64,000 nt of DNA from Bauldia litoralis (GCA_945882315.1 CAMCWB010000005.1:1-64000), one strand, 5' to 3'; shown: positions 15,851 to 25,663, numbered from the stretch's first letter. Program-made: numbers and translations. The notes: generated by a model from the letters alone, not told the origin.

Positions 15851-17175
15851 AAGGCGGTGACCATCCTTACGCGGCAGCGCCAGTAAAGCGTGGCGCCGCG
15901 AATGCCCAGGAAGACCAGAAGCGCGAGCCAGAGTCCGTCGATGCCGAGGGACGGCGTCAGGAGCCACCAGGCCGCGACATAGACCGCCAGCGACAGAAGC
16001 ATCATGTTGCGCATGTCGCTCGACCAGGTCGCGCCGATGAAGAACCCGTCCATCTGGAAGGCGAGCGTGCCGACGAGCGGCGTCAGCGCCGCATAGACGA
16101 GATAGAGGCGCGCCACTGCGCGGACCTCTTCGCTCGCGGTCATCGCGGCGATGATCCAAGGTCCGCCGAACCACAGGACAGCGCTTGCCGCCGCGGCGAT
16201 CGCGAAGCCCCAGCCGATCGACAGGCTGAGCGAGCGTTCGAAGGCGGGACGATAATGCGCGCCGACGGCGCGCCCGGCCATCTGCTCCGCCGCGGTGGCG
16301 AGGCCGTCGAGGAAATAGGAGCCGACGAAGAAGAGGGTCAGCAAGATCTGGTTGGCGGCGAGCACGACGTCGCCGCCCTTGGCGCTCTGCGCCGTGAAGA
16401 AGGCGAAGGCAAAGAGGAGCGCGAAGGAGCGGATCATGATGTCGCCATTGACCGCGGCGAGACGGCGGAAGGCGGCCCGGTCGAGGATGCGGACGCGGCT
16501 CGGCCGGCGCGCCTTGTCCATGAGCGCCATCGCCAGCGGCAGGCCGATCGCCATCGTCGTCAGCTCGGCCAGAAAAGCGGCCCAGGCAACCCCGGCGACG
16601 CCCCATTCCAGATGACTGACGAAGATGATGCTGAGGACGGCGTTGAGGCCGTTGAGGACGGTCTGGAGCAAGAGCCCCAGGCCCGGGCGGCCGAGACCGA
16701 TCAGCCAGCCAAGGATGACGTAGTTGGCAAGCGCGAAGGGCGTCGCCAGGACGCGGATGTCGTAATAAGTCGCGGTCGCCTCGCGGACCGCGTCGCTGCC
16801 GCCGATCAGGCCGAGCGCCAAGGCGAGGATCAGGCGGTGCAGGACGAGGACGGCGGCGCCGAGGATGGCGGCGAGGATGATGCCGCGCCAGAACATCGCC
16901 TGCGTCTCGGCCGCATCGCCCGCCCCATGCGCCTGGGCGGTGAAGCCGGTGGTGCCGCTCCGCAGGAAATTGAACGTGGTGAAGACGATATCGAAAACGA
17001 TGGCGCCGACGGCGATGCCGCCGAGCAGCGCCGGCTCGCCGAGGCTGCCGATCACCGCTGTGTTCACGACGCCGAGGAGCGGCGTCGACAGAAAGGCGAA
17101 GGTCATCGGCACGGCGATCGCCAGGACGCCGCGATGGGTGACCTCAAAAGGCCGGATATCTGCCGAAATCGCCAA
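15844..17175 (-). CDS. MATE-family efflux transporter (DinF-like)
   Basis: A 443-residue inner-membrane protein with 12 predicted helices in two homologous halves. The N-terminal half opens with 'IAVPMTFAFLSTPLLGVVNT' (~20-39) and the characteristic 'GFTAQAHGAGD' (~76-86); the second half has 'RAVGAHYRPAFERSLSLSIG' (~289-308). MATE proteins export drugs or metabolites in exchange for protons or sodium. The substrate is unknown. The gene ends inside a short palindromic repeat, which may have replaced the original last codons. Confidence 0.9.
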   Translation of the reverse strand: MAISADIRPFEVTHRGVLAIAVPMTFAFLSTPLLGVVNTAVIGSLGEPALLGGIAVGAIVFDIVFTTFNFLRSGTTGFTAQAHGAGDAAETQAMFWRGIILAAILGAAVLVLHRLILALALGLIGGSDAVREATATYYDIRVLATPFALANYVILGWLIGLGRPGLGLLLQTVLNGLNAVLSIIFVSHLEWGVAGVAWAAFLAELTTMAIGLPLAMALMDKARRPSRVRILDRAAFRRLAAVNGDIMIRSFALLFAFAFFTAQSAKGGDVVLAANQILLTLFFVGSYFLDGLATAAEQMAGRAVGAHYRPAFERSLSLSIGWGFAIAAAASAVLWFGGPWIIAAMTASEEVRAVARLYLVYAALTPLVGTLAFQMDGFFIGATWSSDMRNMMLLSLAVYVAAWWLLTPSLGIDGLWLALLVFLGIRGATLYWRCRVRMVTAFP

Positions 17176-17187
17176 TAATCCTCGCGA

Positions 17188-17465
17188 GTCTTGCTGCCGT
17201 CAGCATGTATCACAGAGCGCGTGCCAATTCGGGCCGCCTCCGTGGCTATGGACGGCGTCGGCAGGATTCTCGACCGGCCGGGGCATTTGGGCGACGCATT
17301 AACTGCCCGGCCGCGTCACCTGGCAGGCCGATCTCGTTATCGCATCGATCCTTCTCAACGCGTCGAGACGCAGGTGCAGCGCGAGTTCCTGGGAGGCGCC
17401 GATTGCGACGAGATGCAGGGCTATCTGATCGAGGGCCGGACGAGGCGCGTCAGGCATTTTTAACC
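17188..17465 (+). pseudogene. Collapsed remnant of a second MHYT-GGDEF-EAL gene
   Basis: Three blocks of this short region match three separated parts of the intact gene that follows, in the same order. The first is the MHYT stretch encoding 'MYHRARAN...GIWAT' (compare 'MFHRARAN...GIWATH'). The second is 'LPGRVTW.ADLVIASILL'-like sequence (compare 'LPGRVTWAPDLLIASIIL'). The third is 'RVETQVQREFLGG...CDEMQGYLIEG', the EAL C-terminus. Roughly two kilobases between these blocks are missing and frames are broken, so this is an internally deleted tandem duplicate. The short open frame across it is not a gene. Confidence 0.8.
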
Positions 17466-17543
17466 CTCTCCTTGGAGATGTGCCATTTTTAATGCTTTGC
17501 CAACCACCTGGCAGTCTACTCCCGGTTGAGGGACGGCAGCGCC

Positions 17544-19914
17544 ATGTATCGGATTCTTACTTGCCTGGGCGTCGAGCACGATTGGCGCCTGGTCGCGCTG
17601 GCGGCAGTGGTCTGCTTCCTCGCCAGCCTTGCCGCAGTCAGCATGTTCCATCGCGCCCGTGCGAACGCGACCCGGGCCCGCGCCATATGGGTGGCAGCGG
17701 CCGGCGGCGCCACCGGCTGCGGCATCTGGGCCACACATTTCATCGCGATGCTGGCTTATGACCCGGGCATCGAGGTCGCTTTTGACATCGGCCTGACGGC
17801 GCTCTCGCTGCTTGCCGCCGTGGTGGTGACCACGATCGGGCTCGGTGTCGGCGTCTATGGCGCGCATCGCTGGAGCGCGGCGATCGGCGGCGGCATCATC
17901 GGCGCCGGCGTCGCCTGCATGCACTATCTCGGCATGTGGGCGGTCGAACTGCCCGGCCGCGTCACCTGGGCGCCCGACTTGCTGATCGCCTCGATCATCC
18001 TCGGCATGACCTTCGGTGTCGCGGCTCTGGCGCTCGCGGTGCGGAGAGACGATGGGCGCGCAATTCTCGCAGCAGCGCTGCTCCTGACGCTCGCGATCGT
18101 GTCGCATCACTTCACGGCGATGGGCGCCGTTCTGATCCTCCCGGACCCGACGCGCTTCGTCGATCCGTTCTCGCTGGCGCCGATGGCGCTTGCCCTTGCG
18201 ATCGCCGGGGCGGCGATGACGGTGCTCGGCTTGAGCATCGCCGGCTCGGTCTTCGACCGCCATCTCGCCGGCCGCGCGGCCGAGGCGGCGCGCCTCCATG
18301 GACTCGCGGATGCGGCAACCGAAGCCCTCGTCATCTGCGTCGGCGACAGGATCGTCGACGTGAATTCGAGCCTCGAGCGACTGACCGGATACAAGCCGGC
18401 ATCGCTGATCGGACGCCCCATCAGTATCCTCTTCGACGGCGACGAAGCGGCGACGAAGCTCCATGACCAGCCCCGCGAGGTTCCGCTCCTCAGGGCGGAC
18501 GGCGATCCGATCGCCTGCGAAGCGACGGCGCGCACAACCGCCTTCCGCGACGAGATTCGCACCGTGGTCTCGATCCACGATCTGCGCGAGCGCAAGCTGG
18601 CCGAGGCGCGGATCGTCCATCTCGCGCATCACGACCCACTGACCGACCTGCCCAACCGGGCCGCCTTCAACGAGCGGCTGAACAAGACGCTCGAGAATGC
18701 CGCCAAGGCAGCCAGCGCCTTCGCCATCCTGTGCATCGATTTTGATCGCTTCAAGGAAGTCAACGACGTCTTCGGCCATTCCGTCGGCGATTCCATGCTT
18801 CGGGAAGTTGCGACCCGCCTCCAGGACGCGGCGGGCGAAGCCTTCGTCGCCCGCCTCGGCGGGGACGAATTCACCGTCATCCTTGAGGGACCGCAGCCGG
18901 CGGAAGCCGAGGCGTTGGCGGCGCGCCTTCAGGCGGCTGTCACCCCGGATATCCTTGTCGACGGTCACGAGCTGCGCATCGGCCTCAGCATCGGCATCGC
19001 GCTCTACCCGCAAGACGGAATCGATGCGGCGATGCTGCTGGTCAACTCCGACGCCGCGCTCTACCGCGCCAAGGCGGACGGACGCGGTACGATCCGCTTC
19101 TTCGACGCCGACACAGACAAGCGCCTGCACGAGCGGCGCACTTTGCAGATCGGCCTCCGTCAGGCGCTGGCCCGCGGCGAGATCTATCTCCACTACCAGC
19201 CGCAGGCGTATATCGACGGCACGATCATCGGCTTCGAGGCGCTGGCCCGGTGGGACCACCCGGTTCACGGCACGATTCCACCCGCGACCTTCATCCCGCT
19301 CGCGGAGGAGAATGGCGCCATCATCCCGATCGGCGAGTGGATCCTCCGGCAGGCGTGCAAGGAGGCGGCGTCCTGGGCGCAGCCGCTGCAGATCGCCGTC
19401 AATCTTTCACCGGTGCAGTTCCGCTATGGCAACCTGCCGGCGCTTGTCCACTCGGCCCTGCTCGAATCCGGCCTGCGGGCGAACCGCCTCGAGCTGGAGG
19501 TTACCGAGGGCGTCCTCATCGGCGATTTCGATCGCGCGACGCTGGTCTTGCGGCAACTGAAGGCATTGGGCGTGCGCATCGCCATGGACGACTTCGGCAC
19601 CGGCTACTCGTCGCTCTCCTATCTCGAAGCCTTCGCTTTCGACAAGATCAAGATCGACCGAAGCTTCATCGGCAGCCTGGAACGCGGCAAGCGATCCGCG
19701 GCGATCATCCGCGCCGTGATCGGCCTCGGCCGAGGCCTTGACCTGCCGGTCGTTGCGGAAGGCGTCGAGACCCGCGCGCAGCGCGAATTCCTGTCCGGAA
19801 GCCTGCGACCAGATGCAGGGCTTCATCGTCGGACAGCCGGGGCCGATCGAAGACTATGCGGAGATCGTCGGATCGCCGCGTGCGAGGCCGGCGCTAACGG
19901 TCGTCGCCGGTTGA
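17544..19914 (+). CDS. MHYT-PAS-GGDEF-EAL c-di-GMP enzyme, frameshifted near its end
   Basis: The start at ATG 17544 is preceded by GAGGGA. Residues ~1-230 form an MHYT sensor of seven membrane segments with the hallmark 'MHYLGMWAVELPG'; a PAS domain follows (~250-345). Next come GGDEF (intact 'ARLGGDEFTVI', cyclase motif) and EAL ('GFEALARW', 'DDFGTGYSSLSYLEAF', 'KIDRSFIGSL', all phosphodiesterase motifs intact). It should both make and degrade c-di-GMP. After 'GVETRAQREFLSG' (~19800) the frame slips: a one-base shift restores 'CDQMQGFIVGQPGPIEDY' ending at TGA 19914, whereas the unshifted frame runs to TAG 19928 with unrelated sequence. This is either a real frameshift or an assembly error. 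Confidence 0.85.
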
Positions 19915-19924
19915 CGCCAATCGC

Positions 19925-20197
19925 CTAGCGGCCGCCGACCTTGAACAGGCGGATGACCAGCCAAATCGGGAAGACGATCACCGCGCCGAGCAGGAAGTAG
20001 CGGACGATCCACTCGATCGAGTCGAAGCCGTACATGTACAGCCGCCAGACGAAGTCGCGGAGGCCGTTGACGATGTCGAAAGGCGAGACGCCGAGCGCGC
20101 TCAGGATGATGCCGACGACGAAGGAGATCGCCACCAGCCGCAAAAGGACGGCCAGCGGCGAACCGCCGAAGAAGCGCGTAACGTAGTTGCGGTCCAT
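19925..20197 (-). CDS. DUF6460-like small membrane protein
   Basis: A 90-residue protein with two hydrophobic segments (~13-37 and ~63-84) and the conserved opening 'FFGGSPLAVLLRLVAISFVV'. This matches short alphaproteobacterial membrane proteins grouped as DUF6460; no function is known. It overlaps the unshifted end of the c-di-GMP gene by four bases but not the restored end at 19914, a further hint that 19914 is the original stop. Confidence 0.75.
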   Translation of the reverse strand: MDRNYVTRFFGGSPLAVLLRLVAISFVVGIILSALGVSPFDIVNGLRDFVWRLYMYGFDSIEWIVRYFLLGAVIVFPIWLVIRLFKVGGR

Positions 20198-20267
20198 TTT
20201 GCCAAGCTCCGGCGGATCAAGTCGCGACTTTATATGGCGACGGCAGCAACCGGTCCAATAGGCCGTC

Positions 20268-21875
20268 TCAGCCGGCGATCAGTTTCTCCAGCGTCTCCAG
20301 CCGGTCGGCCTCGGCCGGCGGCTTGTCCCAGCGGAGCCGGGAGATACGCGGAAAGCGCATGGCAATGCCGGATTTGTGGCGGGTGGAGCGCTGGAGCCCC
20401 TCGAAGGCGACTTCCAGTACCAGGCCCTTGGCGGCGTCATGGACGACTTCGCGCACCGGGCCGAAGCGGTTGACGGTGTTGTTGCGGACGAAGCGGTCGA
20501 TCTCGGCAAGCTCGGCGTCGGTGAAGCCGAAATAGGCCTTGCCGACCGGAACCAGCTCGGAACCGCCCTCGCCATCCTTCCAGACGCCGAATGTGTAGTC
20601 CGAATAGAAGGACGAGCGCTTGCCGTGGCCGCGCTGAGCATACATCAGCACGGCGTCGACGGTGTGCGGGTCGCGCTTCCATTTGAACCAGGGACCTTTC
20701 GGGCGGCCGGGCTCGTAGACCGAGTCCCAGCGCTTCAGCATGACGCCTTCGATGACGGCTTCCGGCGGAGCACGGCGGAGCGCCATCAATTCCTCACCAT
20801 TGGCGAAGGCGAGAAGCGGCGAGATGTCGAGCCGGTCGGAGCGTGCGCCTACGACCAGCGCCTCGAGACGCGCCCGGCGCGCGCGGAAGGGGAGCGTGCG
20901 GAGATCGTCGTCGCCGTCGACGAGGCAATCATAGACGCGGATGAAGGCCGGGTGGCTCGCCATCAGCTTCGGCGAGACGGTCTTGCGGTTGAGGCGCTGC
21001 TGGAGGTCGGAGAAGGAGCCGAGGGCGAAGCCGGCCTCACCGCGCGCGCCGATCAAAAGCTCGCCATCGAGGGCGCCTTCGTAGTCCAGTCCATCGACGA
21101 GATCGGGGAAGGCGCCGGAGATATCGTCGCCGGTGCGCGTATAGAGCCGCGCGGCGCCTTTCTCGCGCACCGCCTGGACGCGGATGCCGTCCCATTTCCA
21201 TTCGGCGGCGTAGAGATCCGGCGTAATCAAAGCGAGATCATTGTCGGCCAGCGCATGGGAGAGCATGACCGGCCGGAACGGCGCCAGGATCTTCGATTGC
21301 GGCTTCTCCGCCCGGCCTTCGAGCCAGGCGAAGAGGTCGAGATAGGGCGGCGCCAGGCCGTGCCAGACTTCCTCGATCTCGTTGACCTGGCGCTTGCCCA
21401 GATCGGCGAGCGCCTGCTTGGCGAGGCGCGACGAGACGCCGATGCGGAGGCCACCGGTGACGAGCTTGATCAGCGCCCAGCGTCCGGTGGCGTCGAGCAT
21501 GTCGAGCCAGCCGGCGACGAGCGTCGGGCCTTCGCTGCGCGAGGCGCGCAGCAGCCGCTCGACGATGTCGCGAAGCCGCGGCGGCTCCTCGCCAACCTCA
21601 TCCCGCGCATTCCAGACCAGGGAAATCGTCTCGGCGAGATCGCCGACATAGTCGTAGGAATAGGCGAAGAGGACCTCGTCGATGCGCTCGCCGACCAGCG
21701 CCCGCAGCATCGCCGGCTTGACGCTCGGAACCGCCAGTTCGCCGGTCAGCGCGGCCAGCGCATAGCCGCGGTCGGGGTCTGGCACGGTCGCGAAATAGTC
21801 GGCGAGCAGCCGCAGCTTGGCGTTTCGCTGCGGCGTCAGGACGAGCCGGTCGAGAAGGGCGGCGAAGCGCTGCAT
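20268..21875 (-). CDS. ATP-dependent DNA ligase of the ligase-associated repair system
   Basis: A 535-residue ATP-dependent ligase that seals nicks through a lysine-AMP intermediate. An N-terminal helical DNA-binding domain (~1-200) is followed by the adenylation domain with motif I 'EWKWDGIR' (Lys227), 'YTRTGDDISGAFPDL' (motif Ia/III region) and 'GVMLKRWDSVYEPGR' (motif IV/V), then an OB domain with 'GKAYFGFTDAEL'. This is the bacterial type that travels with an MBL-fold exonuclease, a DEXH helicase and PdeM, all in this window. Bacteria use the NAD-dependent LigA for replication, so this enzyme is a dedicated repair ligase. Confidence 0.93.
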   Translation of the reverse strand: MQRFAALLDRLVLTPQRNAKLRLLADYFATVPDPDRGYALAALTGELAVPSVKPAMLRALVGERIDEVLFAYSYDYVGDLAETISLVWNARDEVGEEPPRLRDIVERLLRASRSEGPTLVAGWLDMLDATGRWALIKLVTGGLRIGVSSRLAKQALADLGKRQVNEIEEVWHGLAPPYLDLFAWLEGRAEKPQSKILAPFRPVMLSHALADNDLALITPDLYAAEWKWDGIRVQAVREKGAARLYTRTGDDISGAFPDLVDGLDYEGALDGELLIGARGEAGFALGSFSDLQQRLNRKTVSPKLMASHPAFIRVYDCLVDGDDDLRTLPFRARRARLEALVVGARSDRLDISPLLAFANGEELMALRRAPPEAVIEGVMLKRWDSVYEPGRPKGPWFKWKRDPHTVDAVLMYAQRGHGKRSSFYSDYTFGVWKDGEGGSELVPVGKAYFGFTDAELAEIDRFVRNNTVNRFGPVREVVHDAAKGLVLEVAFEGLQRSTRHKSGIAMRFPRISRLRWDKPPAEADRLETLEKLIAG

Positions 21876-22021
21876 CGCCTCAGGCTCCGGCCGCGGGGCG
21901 CCGCGCCAAAAGACCGCGTTTCCGCCGGGCGTCAGGCATGGTGATCCCGGGCGGCAACGTGGTATGAAGGATTACAGATAGTTGTGCGTCTATTTTCTTG
22001 TAAAGAGTCCGGGGCAAGTCG

Positions 22022-22774
22022 ATGCGGGCCTTGGTCATAACCCTCTCGCTGGCGATGATCGTGGCCCTGCTGGTCGGCACCCTGGTTGTGTTCGGCGGGG
22101 TCCGGGTCAACCCGACGCTTCTCACGCTGCTCGGCGGCGGCCTCTTCATGGTGGCCGTGCTTTTTGCCTGTATCTCCGCCATCGGACCCAAATACCGGCC
22201 TACCCCTGCATTGACGCCGATCATGGCGAGCGCCGCGGCGCTTGCGGCGACCTTCGTGCTGGTCGCCAATCTGCAATTGTCGTCGGGCCAGGCCTCGGCA
22301 TTCCGGACAAGCCCGCCGCAGCCTGAAACATCGGAGCCGGTGCCGCAGGCCCGTTCAGTCGAGCCTGACGAAGTCCCGGCAGAGCTTTCGCTCCCTGAGC
22401 CGCCGGACGATGCTTTCGTCGCGATTCCGCCGCCCGACGACGTTCCCATGGACGCGCCGCCGATCGCCGACGAGCCGCCCGCGACGGCCGCGCTGCAGAG
22501 CGAGCCGACGCCGATGACTGCACCGACGGTGCCCGGCGCCACGACCGTTCCAATCCCGGTGCCGCGGCCGCGATCGCCCTCGGAGACGCCGCAGATGCTG
22601 GCACCCGGCGAAACGCTGACGCTCTCCAACGATCCCTTCGACGCGTCGACCCGGCCGCCGGTGCGAACCGTCACGCCGGGTGCAGCCGCGCCGACCCAGG
22701 CTGCGCCGCGCGGGGTCACTCCGCCTCTTCCTCGTACCCGACCATGTGGAGCGGGCGGGCCGCCGTGCCCCTGA
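22022..22774 (+). CDS. Membrane protein with a long Pro/Glu-rich tail, function unknown
   Basis: A 250-residue protein. Three hydrophobic segments (~4-28, ~34-54, ~66-86) are followed by a ~160-residue proline-rich, acidic, probably unstructured tail ('EPPDDAFVAIPPPDDVPMD', 'TVPIPVPRPRSPSETP'). No catalytic motif is visible. It is read on the plus strand through the gap between the minus-strand exonuclease and ligase genes, and its last ~59 bases overlap the exonuclease 3' end. Hydrophobic segments with a distinct low-complexity tail support a real gene. Confidence 0.65.
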   Translation: MRALVITLSLAMIVALLVGTLVVFGGVRVNPTLLTLLGGGLFMVAVLFACISAIGPKYRPTPALTPIMASAAALAATFVLVANLQLSSGQASAFRTSPPQPETSEPVPQARSVEPDEVPAELSLPEPPDDAFVAIPPPDDVPMDAPPIADEPPATAALQSEPTPMTAPTVPGATTVPIPVPRPRSPSETPQMLAPGETLTLSNDPFDASTRPPVRTVTPGAAAPTQAAPRGVTPPLPRTRPCGAGGPPCP

Positions 22775-23726
22775 GGGCGCACCAGCGCACCAGTGCTTCC
22801 TCGCGGCCATGGGTGACCCAGACCTCTTCCGGGTCGAGTTCGGCGATGGTCGCGGTCAGTTCATCCCAATCGCAGTGATCCGAGAGGATCAGCGGCAGTT
22901 CGACATTCGACTGCTTGGCGCGCTGGCGGATGCGCATCCAGCCCGAGGCGAAGCAGGCGACCGGATCGGGGAAGCGGCGCGCCCAGCGTTCGGCAATCTC
23001 GGAGGGCGGGCAGATGACCACCGCGCCGGCGAAATCGCCCTTGGCGCCGGTGGCGACCGTCGCCGGACCGAGCGGGCCCAGCGCCACCCCCTCCGCCTCG
23101 TAGAGCCGGCAAAGCTTTTCCATCGAGCCGTGCAGATAGATCGTCCGTTCGTAGCCGGCGTCGCGCAGCATGCGGATGACGCGCTGCGCCTTGCCCAGCG
23201 AATAGGCGCCGACGAGATGGGCGCGCTCGGGGAACTGGGCGAGCGAGGCGAGCAGCTTGGCGATCTCGGCCTCGGCCGGCGGGTGGCGGAAGACCGGCAG
23301 CGCGAAGGTCGCCTCGGTGATGAAGATATCGCAGGGTATCGGCTCGAAGCCGCGGCAGGTGGGATCGGCGCGGCGCTTGTAGTCGCCTGAGGCGACGATC
23401 GTCGGGCCGCCTGTCCGCACCTCGATCTGGGCCGAGCCGAGGACGTGGCCGGCGGGATGGAACCGGACCTCGGCGCCGCCGATCGTCAGCGGCCGTCCGA
23501 GTTCGGCCGCCTGCGTCGTGCCCGCAAAAGCCTCGCCATAGCGCGCCGCCATGATGCGCAGCGTCTCGGGCGTCGCGAGCACCGAGCCGTGGCCGGCGCG
23601 GGCGTGGTCGGAATGGCCGTGCGTGATCAGCGCGCGCGGCACCGGGCGGACGGGATCGATATGGAAATCGCCCGGCCGGCAATAGAGGCCGGCCGGCGTC
23701 GGGCAGAGGGTGTCTTCGGGCCGCAT
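22716..23726 (-). CDS. Ligase-associated MBL-fold DNA exonuclease
   Basis: This 336-residue protein starts at ATG 23726 ('MRPEDTLCPTPAGLYCRPGD'); open sequence further upstream is a shadow of the MFS gene. The metallo-beta-lactamase/beta-CASP metal motif 'THGHSDHARAG' (~32-42), 'FHPAGHVLGSAQ' (~74-85), 'VASGDYKRR' (~95-103) and the distal 'LSDHCDWDEL' (~285-294) are typical of SNM1/Pso2-like nucleases and of the ligase-associated exonuclease family. It is predicted to trim DNA ends before sealing by the ligase encoded downstream on the same strand, about 840 bases away. Confidence 0.9.
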   Translation of the reverse strand: MRPEDTLCPTPAGLYCRPGDFHIDPVRPVPRALITHGHSDHARAGHGSVLATPETLRIMAARYGEAFAGTTQAAELGRPLTIGGAEVRFHPAGHVLGSAQIEVRTGGPTIVASGDYKRRADPTCRGFEPIPCDIFITEATFALPVFRHPPAEAEIAKLLASLAQFPERAHLVGAYSLGKAQRVIRMLRDAGYERTIYLHGSMEKLCRLYEAEGVALGPLGPATVATGAKGDFAGAVVICPPSEIAERWARRFPDPVACFASGWMRIRQRAKQSNVELPLILSDHCDWDELTATIAELDPEEVWVTHGREEALVRWCALRGTAARPLHMVGYEEEAE

Positions 23727-23966
23727 TGCCTGAAGTGTGGGGTGGCAAGGTGTCCGCGACAAGGAGGCTGTCCGGAACTCGCGAAAAGTACCGCTTTCGG
23801 TTGAAAGCGCCGCAAAACACCTTGTCCGGCGCCAAAACGCGTGAGACGAATTGCCACAAGCGCGGCTGGCCGCGCAGCGAGTCGCGCCAAAAGCGGCCGC
23901 ATCGGGTGTGAGAGACGCTTCACGAGATCGCCGCCATGCGCTGGCGGCCGGCGGAGGGACGACACC

Positions 23967-25640
23967 ATGACAGACATGACGATGAACGGCGCCGCGGCGC
24001 CCCGGCGCATGACCGGCGCGGAGAAGCGCGTGATCTTCGCTTCTTCCCTCGGCACAGTGTTCGAGTGGTATGATTTCTACATCTACGGGACGCTGGCGGC
24101 GATCCTCGCCAAGCAGTTCTTCTCGTCGGCGCCGCCGAACGCCGCCTTCATCTTCACGCTGCTCGCCTTCGCCGCCGGCTTCGCGGTCCGGCCGTTCGGC
24201 GCGCTGTTCTTCGGCCGGCTCGGCGATCTCATCGGCCGCAAATACACCTTCCTCATCACCATGACCCTGATGGGCATCGGCACCTTCCTGATCGGCGTCC
24301 TGCCGAACTATGCCGCATGGGGCATCGCGGCGCCGACGATCCTGATTCTCCTCCGCCTCGTGCAGGGCTTGGCGCTCGGCGGCGAGTATGGCGGCGCGGC
24401 GACCTATGTCGCCGAGCATGCGCCAAACGGCCGGCGCGGCTTCTATACCTCCTGGATACAGACGACGGCGACGCTCGGCCTGTTCATGGCGATCGTCATC
24501 ATCCTCGTCATCCGCACGTGGATGGGCGAGGAGGCGTTCGCCGACTGGGGCTGGCGGATTCCGTTCCTGCTGTCGTCGATCCTGCTCGTGGTGTCGATCT
24601 GGATCCGGCTGTCGCTGGCGGAATCGCCGATGTTCCAGAAGATGAAGAACGAGGGCACGCGCTCGAAGGCGCCGCTCAAGGAAGCCTTCGGGACGCCGCG
24701 AAACGCCAAGATTGCGCTGCTGGCGCTGTTCGGCGCCACGGCCGGCGAAGCGGTGATCTGGTATGGCGGGCAGTTCTACGCACTGTTCTTCCTGACGCAG
24801 ACGCTGAAGGTGCCGGCGGTCGACGCCAGCATCATGATCGCGGTGTCGCTCCTCATCGGCACGCCCTTCTTCATCTTCTTCGGCTGGCTTTCGGACAAGA
24901 TCGGCCGCAAGCCGGTCATGCTCGCCGGCTTCGCGATCGCGGCGCTGACCTATTTCTGGATCTTCCAGGGGATCACGCATTACGCCAACCCGGCCCTGGA
25001 GCGGGCGCTCGCTGCATCGCCAGTGACGGTCATCGCGGACCCGGCCGAGTGCTCCTTCCAGCTCAAGCTGACCAACACCGAGACCTATGCGACGTCGTGC
25101 GACATCGCCAAGTCGACGCTGGTGACGAAGTCGGTGAATTACGACAACGTGGCGGCACCGGCGGGCACGGTCGCATCGGTCAAGATCGGCGAGCAGGTTA
25201 TCCCGGCCTTCAACGGCGCCGGGCTTCCGACTGCCGACCTCAAGGCCCAGACAGCGGCTTTCGACAAGGTGATCGCCGATGCCGTCACAGCGCATGGCTA
25301 TCCGCCCTCGGCCAACCCCGATGAGATCAACCGGCCGATGACGGTGGTGCTGCTCACTATCCTCGTCCTCTATGTGACGATGGTCTACGGGCCGATCGCG
25401 GCGTGGCTGGTGGAACTCTTCCCGACACGCATCCGCTATACCGGCATGTCGCTGCCCTACCATATCGGCAATGGCTGGTTCGGCGGCTTCCTGCCGGCCA
25501 TCGTCTTCGCGATCGTCGCCTCGACCGGCAACATCTATTCCGGCCTCTGGTACCCGATCGCGATCGCGGCGATGAGCTTCGTCGTGGCGCTCCTGTTCCT
25601 GCCGGAAACCAAGGATCGCGACCTGAACCATATCGAATAG
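23967..25640 (+). CDS. MFS metabolite:H+ symporter with a large extracytoplasmic insert
   Basis: A 557-residue major facilitator protein of the metabolite:H+ symporter group. The start at 23967 follows GGAGGGAC. The N-terminus 'LGTVFEWYDFYIYGTLAAIL' and 'RPFGALFFGRLGDLIGRKYT' are diagnostic of this group, as are 'RLVQGLALGGEYGGAATYVAE' and 'LFPTRIRYTGMSLPYH'. Between helices ~9 and 10 lies an insertion of roughly 110 residues (~350-465) with two Cys, predicted to sit outside the cytoplasm; typical members lack it and are ~430-450 residues. The substrate is probably a carboxylate or osmolyte. Confidence 0.88.
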   Translation: MTDMTMNGAAAPRRMTGAEKRVIFASSLGTVFEWYDFYIYGTLAAILAKQFFSSAPPNAAFIFTLLAFAAGFAVRPFGALFFGRLGDLIGRKYTFLITMTLMGIGTFLIGVLPNYAAWGIAAPTILILLRLVQGLALGGEYGGAATYVAEHAPNGRRGFYTSWIQTTATLGLFMAIVIILVIRTWMGEEAFADWGWRIPFLLSSILLVVSIWIRLSLAESPMFQKMKNEGTRSKAPLKEAFGTPRNAKIALLALFGATAGEAVIWYGGQFYALFFLTQTLKVPAVDASIMIAVSLLIGTPFFIFFGWLSDKIGRKPVMLAGFAIAALTYFWIFQGITHYANPALERALAASPVTVIADPAECSFQLKLTNTETYATSCDIAKSTLVTKSVNYDNVAAPAGTVASVKIGEQVIPAFNGAGLPTADLKAQTAAFDKVIADAVTAHGYPPSANPDEINRPMTVVLLTILVLYVTMVYGPIAAWLVELFPTRIRYTGMSLPYHIGNGWFGGFLPAIVFAIVASTGNIYSGLWYPIAIAAMSFVVALLFLPETKDRDLNHIE

Positions 25641-25663
25641 GCATTCAGCCGATCCGACATGCG

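Noticed and set aside
17191-17463. Small 90-residue gene before the c-di-GMP enzyme
   Set aside because: Its segments match separated parts of the adjacent gene in changing frames, so it is a deleted duplicate.
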